From positions 1 to 55,107 of the forward strand of contig JAJEJU010000019.1 in NCBI GenBank assembly GCA_021390615.1: 55,107 nt of DNA. Reading direction: 5' to 3'. Position 1 is the stretch's first letter. Every line of letters begins with the position of its first letter. The position numbers and the translations under genes are program-made. The stretch is from Rhodanobacteraceae bacterium ZG21-1. Lineage in GTDB: Bacteria; Pseudomonadota; Gammaproteobacteria; Xanthomonadales; Rhodanobacteraceae. The notes under the pieces were generated by a model. It had not been told where the DNA came from, ran no database searches, and worked only from the letters and a program-made list of their open reading frames with translations. This document shows positions 39,647-48,312 of this stretch, in pieces.

Positions 39647-41128
39647 ATGACCCGTCTGGTCGTCGTTGTCGAGAAAGCCTCCGACTGGGGCTCCTACTAT
39701 CCGTCCGTCGACGTGATGAGCGCGATGGACTACCTGCGCGAGCCGATCGGCAACGACGACGAACGCACCCACGTCATCAACCTCTGCCGCAGCTACAAGT
39801 ACCTCGGCACCGGCTATTACGTGTCGCTGCTGGCCGAGGCCCGCGGGCACCGCGTGATGCCTTCGGTGCGCACGGTGAACGACCTGCGCCGCCGCTCGCT
39901 GTACGGCCTCGACATCGAGGACCTCAACCAGAAGCTCACCCACTTCCTGCCGGCCGGTGGGCGCGACACCACCGACTTCGGCATCCTGGTGTATTTCGGC
40001 GAAACCGCCTACCCCGCCCTGCAGGACCTGGCCCGGCAGGTGTTCGAAATGTTCCCCTGCCCGCTGCTGCGCATCGAGTTCGAGCGCGACCGCGTGTGGC
40101 AGGTCAGTTCGATCAAGCCGGTCGGCCTGCACACCCTCGACGACGCGCAGGAAGATGCCTTCGCCGAAGAGCTGGACCGCTTCTCCAAGAAGCTGTGGCG
40201 CAAGCCGCGCGCGCGCAAGCTGTTCCGCTACGACATCGCCATGCTGGTCGATCCGGCCGAGGCGATGCCGCCGTCCAACAAGAAGGCGCTGAAGGCCTTC
40301 ATCGGCGCCGGCAAGGAACTGGGCATCGAAGTCGATCCGATCGGCAAGAACGACTACCAGCGTCTGGCCGAGTACGACGGCCTGTTCATCCGCGAGACCA
40401 CCGCCAGCGACAACCACACCTATCGCTTCGCGCACCGTGCGGAGAAGGAAGGCATGGTGGTGATCGACGATCCCACCTCGATCCTCCGCTGCACCAACAA
40501 GATCTTCCTCAACGACTTGATGGTGTCGCGCAAGCTGGCCGTGCCGCGCACCGAGATCCTGTATCGCGACAACGCCAAGGCGAGCAAGGAAGTGGTCGGC
40601 AAGCTCGGCTTTCCGCTGGTGCTGAAGATTCCCGACGGCTCGTTCTCGCGCGGCGTGGTGAAGGTGGAGAGTGAGGCGGCGCTGGAGCAGGCGGCCGGCG
40701 AACTGTTCCAGCACAGCGCCCTGCTGCTGGCGCAGGAGTTCGTCTACACCGAATTCGACTGGCGCATCGGCGTGCTCAACCGCGAGCCGCTGTATGCCTG
40801 CAAGTACTACATGTCGCGCGGCCACTGGCAGATCTACAACCACGGCGCCAAGGGCGCGGCCCGCTCCGGCGGCTTCGAAACCATCGCCGTGCGCGACGCG
40901 CCGCCCGAGGTGGTGAAGCTGGCGCTGAAGGCCACCGCCGCGATCGGCGACGGCCTGTACGGCGTCGACCTGAAGCAGGTCGGCGAGCGGCCGGTAGTGA
41001 TCGAGGTGAACGACAATCCCTCGATCGACGCGGGCGTCGAGGACGCGCACCTGGGCGACGAGCTGTATCTGCGCGTGATGCGCGAATTCCTGCGCCGCAT
41101 GGAACGCAAGCGCGCCGGCGCCGCTTGA
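39647..41128 (+). CDS. RimK-like ATP-grasp ligase with N-terminal RLAN domain
   Basis: A 493-residue predicted amide ligase. Residues 1 to about 200 form the RimK-like N-terminal (RLAN) domain, starting TRLVVVVEKASDW; the C-terminal half is an ATP-grasp fold (KIFLNDLMVSRKLAVPRTEIL, FPLVLKIPDGSFSRGVVKV, EFDWRIGVLNREPLYACKYY, and VIEVNDNPSIDAGVED with the metal-binding N/D residues). It probably adds amino acids to a peptide or protein. The divergent GNAT next to it fits the amidoligase-acetyltransferase pairs proposed in comparative studies. The ATG at 39647 starts the RLAN domain; the long upstream frame overlaps the GNAT gene. Confidence 0.9.
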   Translation: MTRLVVVVEKASDWGSYYPSVDVMSAMDYLREPIGNDDERTHVINLCRSYKYLGTGYYVSLLAEARGHRVMPSVRTVNDLRRRSLYGLDIEDLNQKLTHFLPAGGRDTTDFGILVYFGETAYPALQDLARQVFEMFPCPLLRIEFERDRVWQVSSIKPVGLHTLDDAQEDAFAEELDRFSKKLWRKPRARKLFRYDIAMLVDPAEAMPPSNKKALKAFIGAGKELGIEVDPIGKNDYQRLAEYDGLFIRETTASDNHTYRFAHRAEKEGMVVIDDPTSILRCTNKIFLNDLMVSRKLAVPRTEILYRDNAKASKEVVGKLGFPLVLKIPDGSFSRGVVKVESEAALEQAAGELFQHSALLLAQEFVYTEFDWRIGVLNREPLYACKYYMSRGHWQIYNHGAKGAARSGGFETIAVRDAPPEVVKLALKATAAIGDGLYGVDLKQVGERPVVIEVNDNPSIDAGVEDAHLGDELYLRVMREFLRRMERKRAGAA

Positions 41129-41137
41129 GCGCACCAC

Positions 41138-41380
41138 TCAACGATAGCCGCGGCGCCGCCAATGCTGCGCCAGCCAGTGCAGCGGCGAGCTGGGGCGCAG
41201 CACCGCCATCACGCTGAGCGGCGCCAGCAACAGCCAATACAGCGGCGTCCAGCCCCAGCGCGGACCGATCAGCGGCAGCGGCGTCAGCAGCTGCAGCAAC
41301 AGCAGCGCCGCGCCGGCGCCGAGCCAGATCTGCGCCAGGCGCAGCCGCTGGGTTTGCTTCGTCGCCAGTTCTTTCGTCAT
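41138..41380 (-). CDS. Small membrane protein
   Basis: An 80-residue protein with two hydrophobic helices (LGAGAALLLLQLLTPLPLI and TPLYWLLLAPLSVMAVL) and a basic C-terminus (HWRRRGYR). GGAG precedes the ATG at 41380 by nine bases. No family recognised. It ends ten bases from the ATP-grasp stop, convergent with it. Confidence 0.65.
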   Translation of the reverse strand: MTKELATKQTQRLRLAQIWLGAGAALLLLQLLTPLPLIGPRWGWTPLYWLLLAPLSVMAVLRPSSPLHWLAQHWRRRGYR

Positions 41381-41504
41381 GGTCTTGCTCCGCCCCGTGT
41401 CGATGAACGGATGCTGCGTGTGCAGGGTCTCAGCGCCTGCGACGATGCGTCTGCGCGCGTGCCGTCCTGCATACTCCGCCTGTCTCCATCGCCGGAGGGC
41501 CGTC

Positions 41505-42086
41505 ATGCGCCTGCGCCGTTTCGCACTTCCGTTCATCCTGGGCGCCGCCCTGCTCGCCGGCTGCGCGCATGACAAGCCGGTCGACAACAAGTCCACCGGG
41601 CCGCTGCAGCCGCTGGCGAGCCTGGATCTGGCACGCTACATGGGCACCTGGTACGTCATCGGCAACATCCCGACGGGCGCCGAGCGCGGCAGCATGCAGC
41701 TGTCCAACGACTTCACGCTAAGGCCCGACGGCAAGATCGAGATCACCCAGCATCATCGGGCGGGCTTCAACCAGCCTCTGAAGCAGTCGCATGCGGTCGC
41801 TTCGCTGGTCGACGGCCAGCCGGCGCGCTGGAAGATGCGCTCGATGTGGCCCGGGCACGCCGAGTACGACATCCTTGCGGTGGCGCCCGACTACAGCTCG
41901 GCCCTGGTGGGACTGTCCTCGCGCAAGCTGCTGTGGATCCTGGCGCGCACCCCGCAGCTGGCCGATGCCGACTATCAACGCCTGCTGCAGGCGGCCGCGG
42001 CGCAGGGCTACCCGGCCAAGGACGTGCTGAAGGTGCCGCAGCGTCCCCAGGACGACGGCGAGGCGGGCTTCCAGTCCGATTTCTAG
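41505..42086 (+). CDS. blc: Outer-membrane lipocalin (Blc-like lipoprotein)
   Basis: A 193-residue lipoprotein with lipobox LLAGC (C20) and the lipocalin signature LARYMGTWYVIGNIP near residue 42. Further family features are DFTLRPDGKIEITQHHR and WPGHAEYDILAVAPDYSSALVG, then LWILARTPQL. Bacterial Blc proteins bind lysophospholipids in the envelope (knowledge). GGAGGG lies about seven bases before the ATG. Confidence 0.9.
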   Translation: MRLRRFALPFILGAALLAGCAHDKPVDNKSTGPLQPLASLDLARYMGTWYVIGNIPTGAERGSMQLSNDFTLRPDGKIEITQHHRAGFNQPLKQSHAVASLVDGQPARWKMRSMWPGHAEYDILAVAPDYSSALVGLSSRKLLWILARTPQLADADYQRLLQAAAAQGYPAKDVLKVPQRPQDDGEAGFQSDF

Positions 42087-42210
42087 CGCCGTCGTGCGCA
42101 GCTGTTCGAAGGCGTGCTTCCGGCACGGTGCGGCGGGCGGCGGCTGGCCGTAGAATGCGGCGCTTCGCGTCATACCGGCAGGCGGCGACGCATCACCACG
42201 GAACGCGCTT

Positions 42211-43041
42211 ATGAGTGTCGCCCAGTTCGCCGTCTTTGGTCATCCGATCGCGCACAGTCTGTCGCCGCAGATCCACCAGGATTTCGCCCGTCAGTTCGGC
42301 ATCCGGTTGGACTACCGCGGCATCGATGCGGCGCCCGATCAGTTCGAAGTGGCGGTGCGCGAGTTCTTCGCCAACGGCGGCGTGGGCGCCAACGTCACCC
42401 TGCCGCACAAGGCTGCGGCCTGCGCCCTGGCCGACCAGCGCAGCGAGGCGGCGACTCGGGCCGGCGTGGCCAACGTGCTGACCCGCCTGCCGGACGGCCG
42501 GCTCGGCGCGCACAACACCGACGGCGCCGGCATGGTGCGCGACCTCACCGAACGCCACAACATGGATTTGCGCGGACACGATGCGTTGTTGCTCGGCGCC
42601 GGCGGCGCAGCGCAAGGCGTGGCCTGGGCGCTGCTCGACGCGGGCGTGCAGACGCTCACCATCGTCAATCGCTCGCCGGCCGCGGCGGACGCGCTGGCCG
42701 ACGCCATCGGCGAGCCGGCGCGCGCGCATACCCGCTACTGGGAAGACCTGGGCGAGATCGGCAGCTACGACCTGATCATCCATGCCACTTCGGCCGGCGT
42801 GCTGCACCAGCCGCTGTCCCTGCCGCTGTCCCTGGTCGGTGCGCGCGCGTTCTGCTACGACCTCAGCTACGGCGAGGCGGCCATCGGCTTCCTCACCTGG
42901 GCGCGCGCCGCCGGCGCGCTGCATGCCTACGACGGACTGGGCATGCTGGTGGAAACTGCGGCCGACGCCTTCGAGCTGTGGCACGGCCAGCGCCCGGACA
43001 CCGCGCCGGTGTACCAGGCGCTGCGCCCGCAATACGGCTGA
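42211..43041 (+). CDS. aroE: Shikimate dehydrogenase
   Basis: NADPH-dependent reduction of 3-dehydroshikimate in aromatic amino acid synthesis. The 276 residues show the shikimate-binding serines S16 and S18 (HSLSPQ), catalytic K67 (NVTLPHKAA), N102 and D104 (HNTDGAG) and the NADP loop GAGGAAQG (129-136). Length and motifs are standard for AroE rather than the quinate-type paralogues. The next gene begins three bases after the stop, so the two are likely co-transcribed. Confidence 0.97.
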   Translation: MSVAQFAVFGHPIAHSLSPQIHQDFARQFGIRLDYRGIDAAPDQFEVAVREFFANGGVGANVTLPHKAAACALADQRSEAATRAGVANVLTRLPDGRLGAHNTDGAGMVRDLTERHNMDLRGHDALLLGAGGAAQGVAWALLDAGVQTLTIVNRSPAAADALADAIGEPARAHTRYWEDLGEIGSYDLIIHATSAGVLHQPLSLPLSLVGARAFCYDLSYGEAAIGFLTWARAAGALHAYDGLGMLVETAADAFELWHGQRPDTAPVYQALRPQYG

Positions 43042-43043
43042 GC

Positions 43044-43304
43044 GTGGCCACGCCCTGCCGCAGCGGCTGCGGCGCCTGCTGCATCGCGCCTTCGATCAGC
43101 TCGCCGATTCCCGGCATGCCGCAGGGCAAGCCGGCCGGCGTCGCCTGCGTGCAGTTGACCGCCGACTATCGCTGCGCCTTGTTCGGCGATCCGCGCCGTC
43201 CGGCGGTGTGCGGTCGGCTGCGGCCCGAGCCGGCGATGTGCGGCAGCCATCGCGAGCAGGCGCTGCGCTGGCTCGGTGCGCTGGAACAGGCGACTGCCAG
43301 CTGA
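43044..43304 (+). CDS. YkgJ-family cysteine-cluster protein
   Basis: An 86-residue protein starting at a GTG, with CRSGCGACC near the start and further cysteines (VACVQL, CALFG, VCGRLRPEPAMCGS). The CxxxCxxCC pattern is that of the YkgJ or CxxCxxCC family, thought to bind zinc or an iron-sulfur cluster. It begins immediately after aroE. Function unknown. Confidence 0.82.
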   Translation: MATPCRSGCGACCIAPSISSPIPGMPQGKPAGVACVQLTADYRCALFGDPRRPAVCGRLRPEPAMCGSHREQALRWLGALEQATAS

Positions 43305-43349
43305 TCGCGCGAGCATCGATCGCGCGAAAATCCCGCGCGTCGCACGCAG

Positions 43350-44174
43350 CTAGCGAGCCCGGTCGCGGCTGGCGAAATAGCGCGCCGGCGGACTGCCGAA
43401 GCTGCGCCGGAACATCGCGATGAAGTTGCTCGGCGTGGCATAGCCCAGTGCATCGGCGATGTTCGCCACCGGCATGCCCTGCGCCAGTTTTTCCAGGGCC
43501 AGGGTCAGCCGCGCCTGCTGGCGCCATTGCGCGAAGCTGAGCGCGGTCTCGGCCTGGAACAGGCGGCTGAGCGAACGCGACGACAGCCCGGCCCAGCGGG
43601 CCCATTGTTCCAGCGTGCGCGGGTCGTGCGGCTGCCGCAGGATGGCGCGGACGATGCGCAGCAGACGTCGGTCGGCGGGCATGGGCAAGTGCAGCGGCTC
43701 GCGCGGCGCCTGGCGGATTTCCTCCAGCAGCACCGCGGCGATGCGCTGCTGCGCGGTGCTCAACTGCGTCTGCGCGGTCCACGACACCGCACGTTCGATC
43801 AGCGCATGCATCAGTCCGTTGACCGCAATCACACAGGGGCGGCGCGGCAGGGCGCGGCAGGCGCGCGGCGCGAGCAGCACGCTCCAGCCGCTCAGCACGC
43901 CGCTGATGCTGACCTTGTGCGTCTCGCCCGGCGGAATCCAGCCGGCGCGGTGCGGTGGCAGCAGCCAGGAGCCGTGCGCGGTGCGCACGTGCAGCAGACC
44001 GCTCTCGACGCAGAACACCTGGCCGCGCAGGTGCTGGTGCCAGTCGATCTCGCGCGTGCCGAGGCGGAAGTCGCCCGCAGTCTGCTCATCGCCGCGGACC
44101 GCGATCAGGGCAGGGCCGTCGACACGCTCGCTGAAATCCTCTTCGAGGGGCCGGTGATGGCGTTTGGCGCTCAT
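43350..44174 (-). CDS. AraC-family transcriptional regulator
   Basis: A 274-residue regulator with an N-terminal cupin-like sensing domain (about 30-100; EIDWHQHLRGQVFCVESG, HRAGWIPPGETH) and a C-terminal AraC double helix-turn-helix (TLEQWARWAGLSSRSLSRLFQ and MPVANIADALGYATPSNFIAMFRRSFG). It is divergent from the 144-residue protein and the FAD monooxygenase, which it may regulate. The ATG at 44174 was used; a TTG at 44201 is in frame. Confidence 0.92.
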   Translation of the reverse strand: MSAKRHHRPLEEDFSERVDGPALIAVRGDEQTAGDFRLGTREIDWHQHLRGQVFCVESGLLHVRTAHGSWLLPPHRAGWIPPGETHKVSISGVLSGWSVLLAPRACRALPRRPCVIAVNGLMHALIERAVSWTAQTQLSTAQQRIAAVLLEEIRQAPREPLHLPMPADRRLLRIVRAILRQPHDPRTLEQWARWAGLSSRSLSRLFQAETALSFAQWRQQARLTLALEKLAQGMPVANIADALGYATPSNFIAMFRRSFGSPPARYFASRDRAR

Positions 44175-44305
44175 GGCTGGATCGCATGGTTTTTTGTCCA
44201 AACCACGTTATCGGGTTTTGCCCGGCGCGCTCAAGCTTGGCGGTGTCCGCGGCGCCGACAGCGCAGCGGCTTTCATCCCGCACCGAGCCCAAGCAGGAGG
44301 CGCCC

Positions 44306-44740
44306 ATGCAAAGCCCCATCGAATCCTTCGTCTGGCACGACCTCGCGCATTTTCCGCTGGTGTGGATCAGCGCGCGGCCGGTCGAGCCCGGCTACGCCGC
44401 GCAGTGGGAGCGCGAAATGGCCGAACTGGTCGCGCACGGCCAGCCCTTCGTGATGCTGCATCACGCCGCCTTCGGCGAGGAAAGCCATGAGGACAGAAAG
44501 CAACGCGGCCTGTGGCTGAAGCACCACAAGCTGGAGCTGCAGCGCTGTTGTCTGGCGATGATCGGGATCGAGCCGGATGCGGTGAAGCGCCTGGCCATGC
44601 AGGCCCAGTCCGCGATCGCAAGCAAGGCCTTCGGCATTCCGACCGAAGTGGTGTCGTCGGCGGAAGAAGCGGAGAGCGTGGCCCGCCGGCTGCTCGGCTT
44701 GGTGACGCCGTCGACCGAGGCGCGTGCGGATGCGCGCTGA
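44306..44740 (+). CDS. Protein of unknown function before the monooxygenase
   Basis: A 144-residue cytoplasmic protein, starting MQSPIESFVWHDLAHFPLVWI after a good GCAGGAGG site. It alternates strands and helices (AQWEREMAELVAHGQPFVMLHH, RLAMQAQSAIASKAFGIPTEVVSSAEEAESVARRLL) in a pattern that resembles small alpha/beta STAS-like domains, but I cannot name a family. Its end overlaps the start of the monooxygenase by eleven bases, so the two are probably translated together. Confidence 0.75.
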   Translation: MQSPIESFVWHDLAHFPLVWISARPVEPGYAAQWEREMAELVAHGQPFVMLHHAAFGEESHEDRKQRGLWLKHHKLELQRCCLAMIGIEPDAVKRLAMQAQSAIASKAFGIPTEVVSSAEEAESVARRLLGLVTPSTEARADAR

Positions 44741-45932
44741 AACTCCCTGCGTGGCGATCGTCGGTGCTGGCCTGGGCGGCCTGTGCCTGGCGCAAGGACT
44801 GCGTCGGCGCGGTATCCGCTTCGAAGTGTTCGAGCGCGATGCCGCCTTCGACAGTCGCAGCCAGGGTTATCGCCTGCGCATCGACCACGACGGCCAGCAG
44901 GCCCTGCGCGCCTGCCTGCCGGAAGCCTTGTACGCGCTGTTTCGCGCTTCCAGCGCCTTGCCGGCGCGCGGCGTCAACGTGTTCGATCCGGCGCTGCGCA
45001 ATGCCGGCGATCGCTGGGTGGACAGCTGGCGTCAGGCCGATGACGACGCGGCCGAAGATCTGAACGTGCATCGGCTCAGCCTGCGCGAGCTGCTGATGAG
45101 CGGGATTGAAGCGCAGGTGCATTTCGGCAAGGCCTGCCGCGGCTACGAGCAGCGTGCCGACGGCAGCCTGAGCGTGCGCTTCGAGGATGGCGACAGCCGC
45201 GAAGCGGATGTGCTGGTGGCGGCCGACGGCGTGCATTCCACGCTGCGCCGGCAGCTGCTGCCGACGCATGCGCCGGCGGACAGCGGCGCGGTCTGCCTCT
45301 ACGCCAGAACGCTGCCGACGCCGGAGCTGCTCGCCGCGCTGGATGCGCGCCTGCTGGAGCACACCTCGATCGTATTCGGCGACGGCATCGCCTCGATCAT
45401 CGACGCGATGCGCTTCCGCGACCGGCCCGAGTGCGATCCTGCCACGGGAACGCGGCTGAGTCCGGTCGACGATTACTTGTACTGGGCCCTGATCGGTTCG
45501 CGCCGCTGCTTCGGCCTGGTCGCGGAGCAGGCGCTCGAGCTGGCGCCGGAAGTCCTGGCCGCGCGCGTCGAGCAGGCGACGCAGGACTGGGCGCCCGGCC
45601 TGCGCAGCCTGTATCGCCACGCCTCCGCTGCCGACATGGCCCTGCTGGCGGTGCGCCACGCGGCGCCGCTCGCGGCATGGCCGGGCGGGCGGGTCACAGT
45701 GCTGGGCGACGCCGTGCACGTGATGAGCCCGGCCGGCGGGCTGGGCGCGAACACCGCCTTGCGCGATGCCGCCCAACTGGCGGCCTGTCTGGACGGCAGC
45801 GGCGCCGACCCGCTCGAGCTGAGTTCGCGGATCGGTGCCTACGAAGCGGCCATGCGCGACTATGCGACGGCGGCGGTCGAGGCCTCAGCGCGCGGCGCCA
45901 GGCTGCTTGCGGGCGAGAGCCTGGCCGTCTAG
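44730..45932 (+). CDS. FAD-dependent monooxygenase
   Basis: A 400-residue aromatic-hydroxylase-type flavoprotein: the dinucleotide loop GAGLGGLCLAQGLRRRG at 12-28, the central DG motif VLVAADGVHSTLR, and the second FAD motif VLGDAVHVMSPAGGLGANTALRDA. Members oxidise aromatic or polyketide-like compounds with NAD(P)H. The substrate is unknown. It overlaps the preceding small gene and lies next to a divergent AraC regulator, which suggests an inducible detoxification or tailoring unit. A GTG at 44724 is an alternative start. Confidence 0.88.
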   Translation: MRAETPCVAIVGAGLGGLCLAQGLRRRGIRFEVFERDAAFDSRSQGYRLRIDHDGQQALRACLPEALYALFRASSALPARGVNVFDPALRNAGDRWVDSWRQADDDAAEDLNVHRLSLRELLMSGIEAQVHFGKACRGYEQRADGSLSVRFEDGDSREADVLVAADGVHSTLRRQLLPTHAPADSGAVCLYARTLPTPELLAALDARLLEHTSIVFGDGIASIIDAMRFRDRPECDPATGTRLSPVDDYLYWALIGSRRCFGLVAEQALELAPEVLAARVEQATQDWAPGLRSLYRHASAADMALLAVRHAAPLAAWPGGRVTVLGDAVHVMSPAGGLGANTALRDAAQLAACLDGSGADPLELSSRIGAYEAAMRDYATAAVEASARGARLLAGESLAV

Positions 45933-46038
45933 CCGGCTGTTTCGCGGTCCCGCGATCGGCCGCACGTTCGCAGCATCGTCCGGGCCGGCGCGGGCGTGCT
46001 AACGTCCCGGGGCAGGGGTATGCCACCGGAGACGACAC

Positions 46039-47850
46039 ATGTCGCAGAACAAGCTGTCACGCCAGGTCCGGACCCTGGCTGGACTGTCATGCATGCTGGG
46101 CCTGCTGGGCCTGCTGGGCCTGCTGGGCCTGCTGGGCCTGCTGGGCGGCGCGGCGCATGCCGCCGACGCCTCGCCGATCGGCAGCAACAACGTCACGGTG
46201 GCCGATCCCAGCGTGCCGCGCCCGCCAGGCAAGCCCTGCGTGGTGCAGCTTTTCAGCAACGACAGCTTCGTCGACTTCAGCAACCACCCGTACAGCTATG
46301 CGCCGCCGAGCGGCTGCGGCACGCACTGGGCCAAGGTGGTGCTGGAGGCGGATTTTTCGGTGACGGCCGGGCGCCAGTTCGACCGCACCGCCAGCCTGTG
46401 GCTGGGCGGGGTCAACCTCTACTTCGGCACCACCGAGGAGCCCTCCGCCGCGGTGGCGCCGAGCTGGCACGTGGAGCGCGACCTCACCGACTACAGCGCC
46501 TTGCTGCGCCAGCCCGGCCAGGGCCAGGCGATCCTCGGCAACGTGGTCAACAGCACTTATACCGGGGTGATCCAGGGCAGCGCCAAGCTGTTGTTCTATC
46601 CCGCCTCGATCATCGCGCCGGCCGCCGCCGCGCCGGATGCGGTGTACCCGCTGGGCGCTGATCCGGTCGGCTCCACTGTGTCGCTGAATACCTCGAGCGA
46701 TACGCTCAGCAAGAGCTTGAGCCTGCCGCGCAACGTGGAGCGCGCCTACCTCGACGTGTTCACCCAGAGCCAGAACGCCGACGAGTTCTGGTACACCTGC
46801 GTGCCGAACCAGTACGCCAGCCAGGTCAACGAATGCGGCGGCGGCAATTTCCGCGAGGCCGAGATCAGCATCGACGGCCAGCCGGCGGGCGTGGCCCCGG
46901 TCTATCCGTGGATCTACACCGGCGGCATCGATCCCTATCTGTGGCGGCCGACCCCCGGCGTGCAGACGCTGAACTTCATGCCCTACCGGGTCGACCTCAG
47001 TCCGTTCGCCGGCGCGCTCAGCGACGGCGCGCCGCATACCGTGGCGGTCAGCGTGGCTGGCGCGAACAACTACTTCAGCGCCACCGCGGCGCTGCTGGTG
47101 TATCTCGATCCGCATAGCCGCCAGGTGCGCGGCGCGGTCACCCGCAACACGCTGGCCGCACAGCCGGCCACGCCGACCATCACCGACACGCTGAGCACCG
47201 ACGGCAGCGGCTCGATCGGCGGCGGCATCACCACCAAGCTCAGCCGGCACTTCGTGGTCGAGGGCTACACCGACACCTCGCGCGGGCGCGTCACCACCAC
47301 GGTCGAGCAGACCGTCGGCTTCGCCGACACGCAGAGCTTCACCATCAACGACACCACCTATCGCCAGGTGAGCGACCAGCTGACCACGGCGGAAGGCGTC
47401 AGCCGCAGCCGCATCGGCCTGGTGCCCGTCGGCGAGTCGCGGCAGCAGTTCGTCTATCCGCTGCACCTGGACATCGACCAGGTGACCGCCGCCGACGGCA
47501 GCAGCAGCATGGCCACCACGGCGCACCAGGGCTATCGGCAGCACAGCGAACGCCGGCTGCTGGGCCTGACCCTGTACGCGGCCGACGTGAGCAATACGGT
47601 GGACAGCGCCGACACCCTGGCCTTCGACCCCAGCGGGGCGGTCACCGGCCACAGCGGGCAGCACAGCACGCAGAGCTTCAGCTTCCGCGACAGCCTGGGC
47701 AGCTGCTATCGCACCGACGTGGCGACCCAGGCCGGTCTGGTCTCGGCCTATGCCGACGGTCAGGCTTGCCCCGGCGGAGCGAACAGAGTGCAATGGATGA
47801 GCCATCCGGACGGCTCGCCCTACAGCGGCAACAGCACGTTCGGCTGGTGA
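46039..47850 (+). CDS. Secreted PNGase A-like peptide:N-glycosidase
   Basis: A 603-residue exported protein with the peptide N-glycosidase A (glycopeptidase) pattern: WAKVVLEADFSVTAGRQFDRTASLWLGGVNLYFGTTEEPS, then VERDLTDYSALLRQPGQGQAILGNVV and NSTYTGVIQG. The second half is beta-rich. Such enzymes release N-linked glycans from glycopeptides, typical of plants and fungi and rarer in bacteria. The signal peptide has an unusual run of LLG repeats (residues 20-36) encoded by perfect 9-nt repeats. Activity is inferred from similarity only. Confidence 0.85.
   Translation: MSQNKLSRQVRTLAGLSCMLGLLGLLGLLGLLGLLGGAAHAADASPIGSNNVTVADPSVPRPPGKPCVVQLFSNDSFVDFSNHPYSYAPPSGCGTHWAKVVLEADFSVTAGRQFDRTASLWLGGVNLYFGTTEEPSAAVAPSWHVERDLTDYSALLRQPGQGQAILGNVVNSTYTGVIQGSAKLLFYPASIIAPAAAAPDAVYPLGADPVGSTVSLNTSSDTLSKSLSLPRNVERAYLDVFTQSQNADEFWYTCVPNQYASQVNECGGGNFREAEISIDGQPAGVAPVYPWIYTGGIDPYLWRPTPGVQTLNFMPYRVDLSPFAGALSDGAPHTVAVSVAGANNYFSATAALLVYLDPHSRQVRGAVTRNTLAAQPATPTITDTLSTDGSGSIGGGITTKLSRHFVVEGYTDTSRGRVTTTVEQTVGFADTQSFTINDTTYRQVSDQLTTAEGVSRSRIGLVPVGESRQQFVYPLHLDIDQVTAADGSSSMATTAHQGYRQHSERRLLGLTLYAADVSNTVDSADTLAFDPSGAVTGHSGQHSTQSFSFRDSLGSCYRTDVATQAGLVSAYADGQACPGGANRVQWMSHPDGSPYSGNSTFGW
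46096..46146 (+). repeat. Tandem 9-bp repeat in the signal peptide of the PNGase A-like gene
   Basis: Five perfect copies of CTGGGCCTG and a partial sixth (CTGGGC), encoding Leu-Gly-Leu units in the hydrophobic core of the signal peptide. Copy-number change would lengthen or shorten the core by three residues without frameshift. Confidence 0.95.
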
Positions 47851-47855
47851 GGCCA

Positions 47856-47878
47856 GGCGTCGTCACCACGGCGACGCC
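47856..47878 (+). terminator. Possible terminator after the PNGase A-like gene
   Basis: GGCGTCG and CGACGCC form a 7-bp stem with a 9-nt loop just after the stop, followed by GACACGTTTCTTGT. The T content is only moderate. Confidence 0.45.
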
Positions 47879-47915
47879 GACACGTTTCTTGTCCTCACTA
47901 TGGAGGGCTTTCCCC

Positions 47916-48203
47916 ATGATGCGCCGTCTAGCTTTTGTTCCGTTCGCCCTGCTGATTCTCGGCGGTTGCCAGTCGATGCCGGTCGCCACGCCCACGCCGA
48001 TCCACGGCAACGTGACCGACATGCCACGCTTCGATGCCTTCATCGCCGATCGTCCGACCCCGGACGAATTCCGCGCCACCTACCCCGACGTCCAGCTGGT
48101 GCTGCCGGGCATGGCGGTCACCCGCGAATACCGCAACAACCACAGCCGTTATTTCGCCCAGCTGGACTGGCAGGGGCGGATCAGCAACGGCAACTTCATG
48201 TAG
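47916..48203 (+). CDS. Small lipoprotein of unknown function
   Basis: A 95-residue predicted lipoprotein: MMRRLAFVPFALLILGGC gives the lipobox LGGC at C18. The mature part (DMPRFDAFIADRPTPDEFRATYPDVQLVLPGMAVTREYRNNHSRYFAQLD) has no family I know. GGAGGG lies nine bases before the first ATG; the next codon is also ATG. It is separate from the genes on both sides. Confidence 0.78.
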   Translation: MMRRLAFVPFALLILGGCQSMPVATPTPIHGNVTDMPRFDAFIADRPTPDEFRATYPDVQLVLPGMAVTREYRNNHSRYFAQLDWQGRISNGNFM

Positions 48204-48246
48204 CGATCTATGTGCGTCAAGTCACATTCTTGACACGCTAGCGGAG

Positions 48247-48312
48247 CACGATGGCACCCCCTGAGCGCGGCCAATCCGGCGCGCGGGTTGTTAGTCGGTG
48301 GGTGCCATCGTG
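48247..48312. repeat. 13-bp inverted repeat spanning the next gene's start
   Basis: CACGATGGCACCC at 48247-48259 and GGGTGCCATCGTG at 48300-48312 are perfect inverted copies with a 40-bp centre. The right arm contains the GTG proposed as start codon of the following gene. In mRNA the arms could pair and cover the ribosome binding site. Confidence 0.7.
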
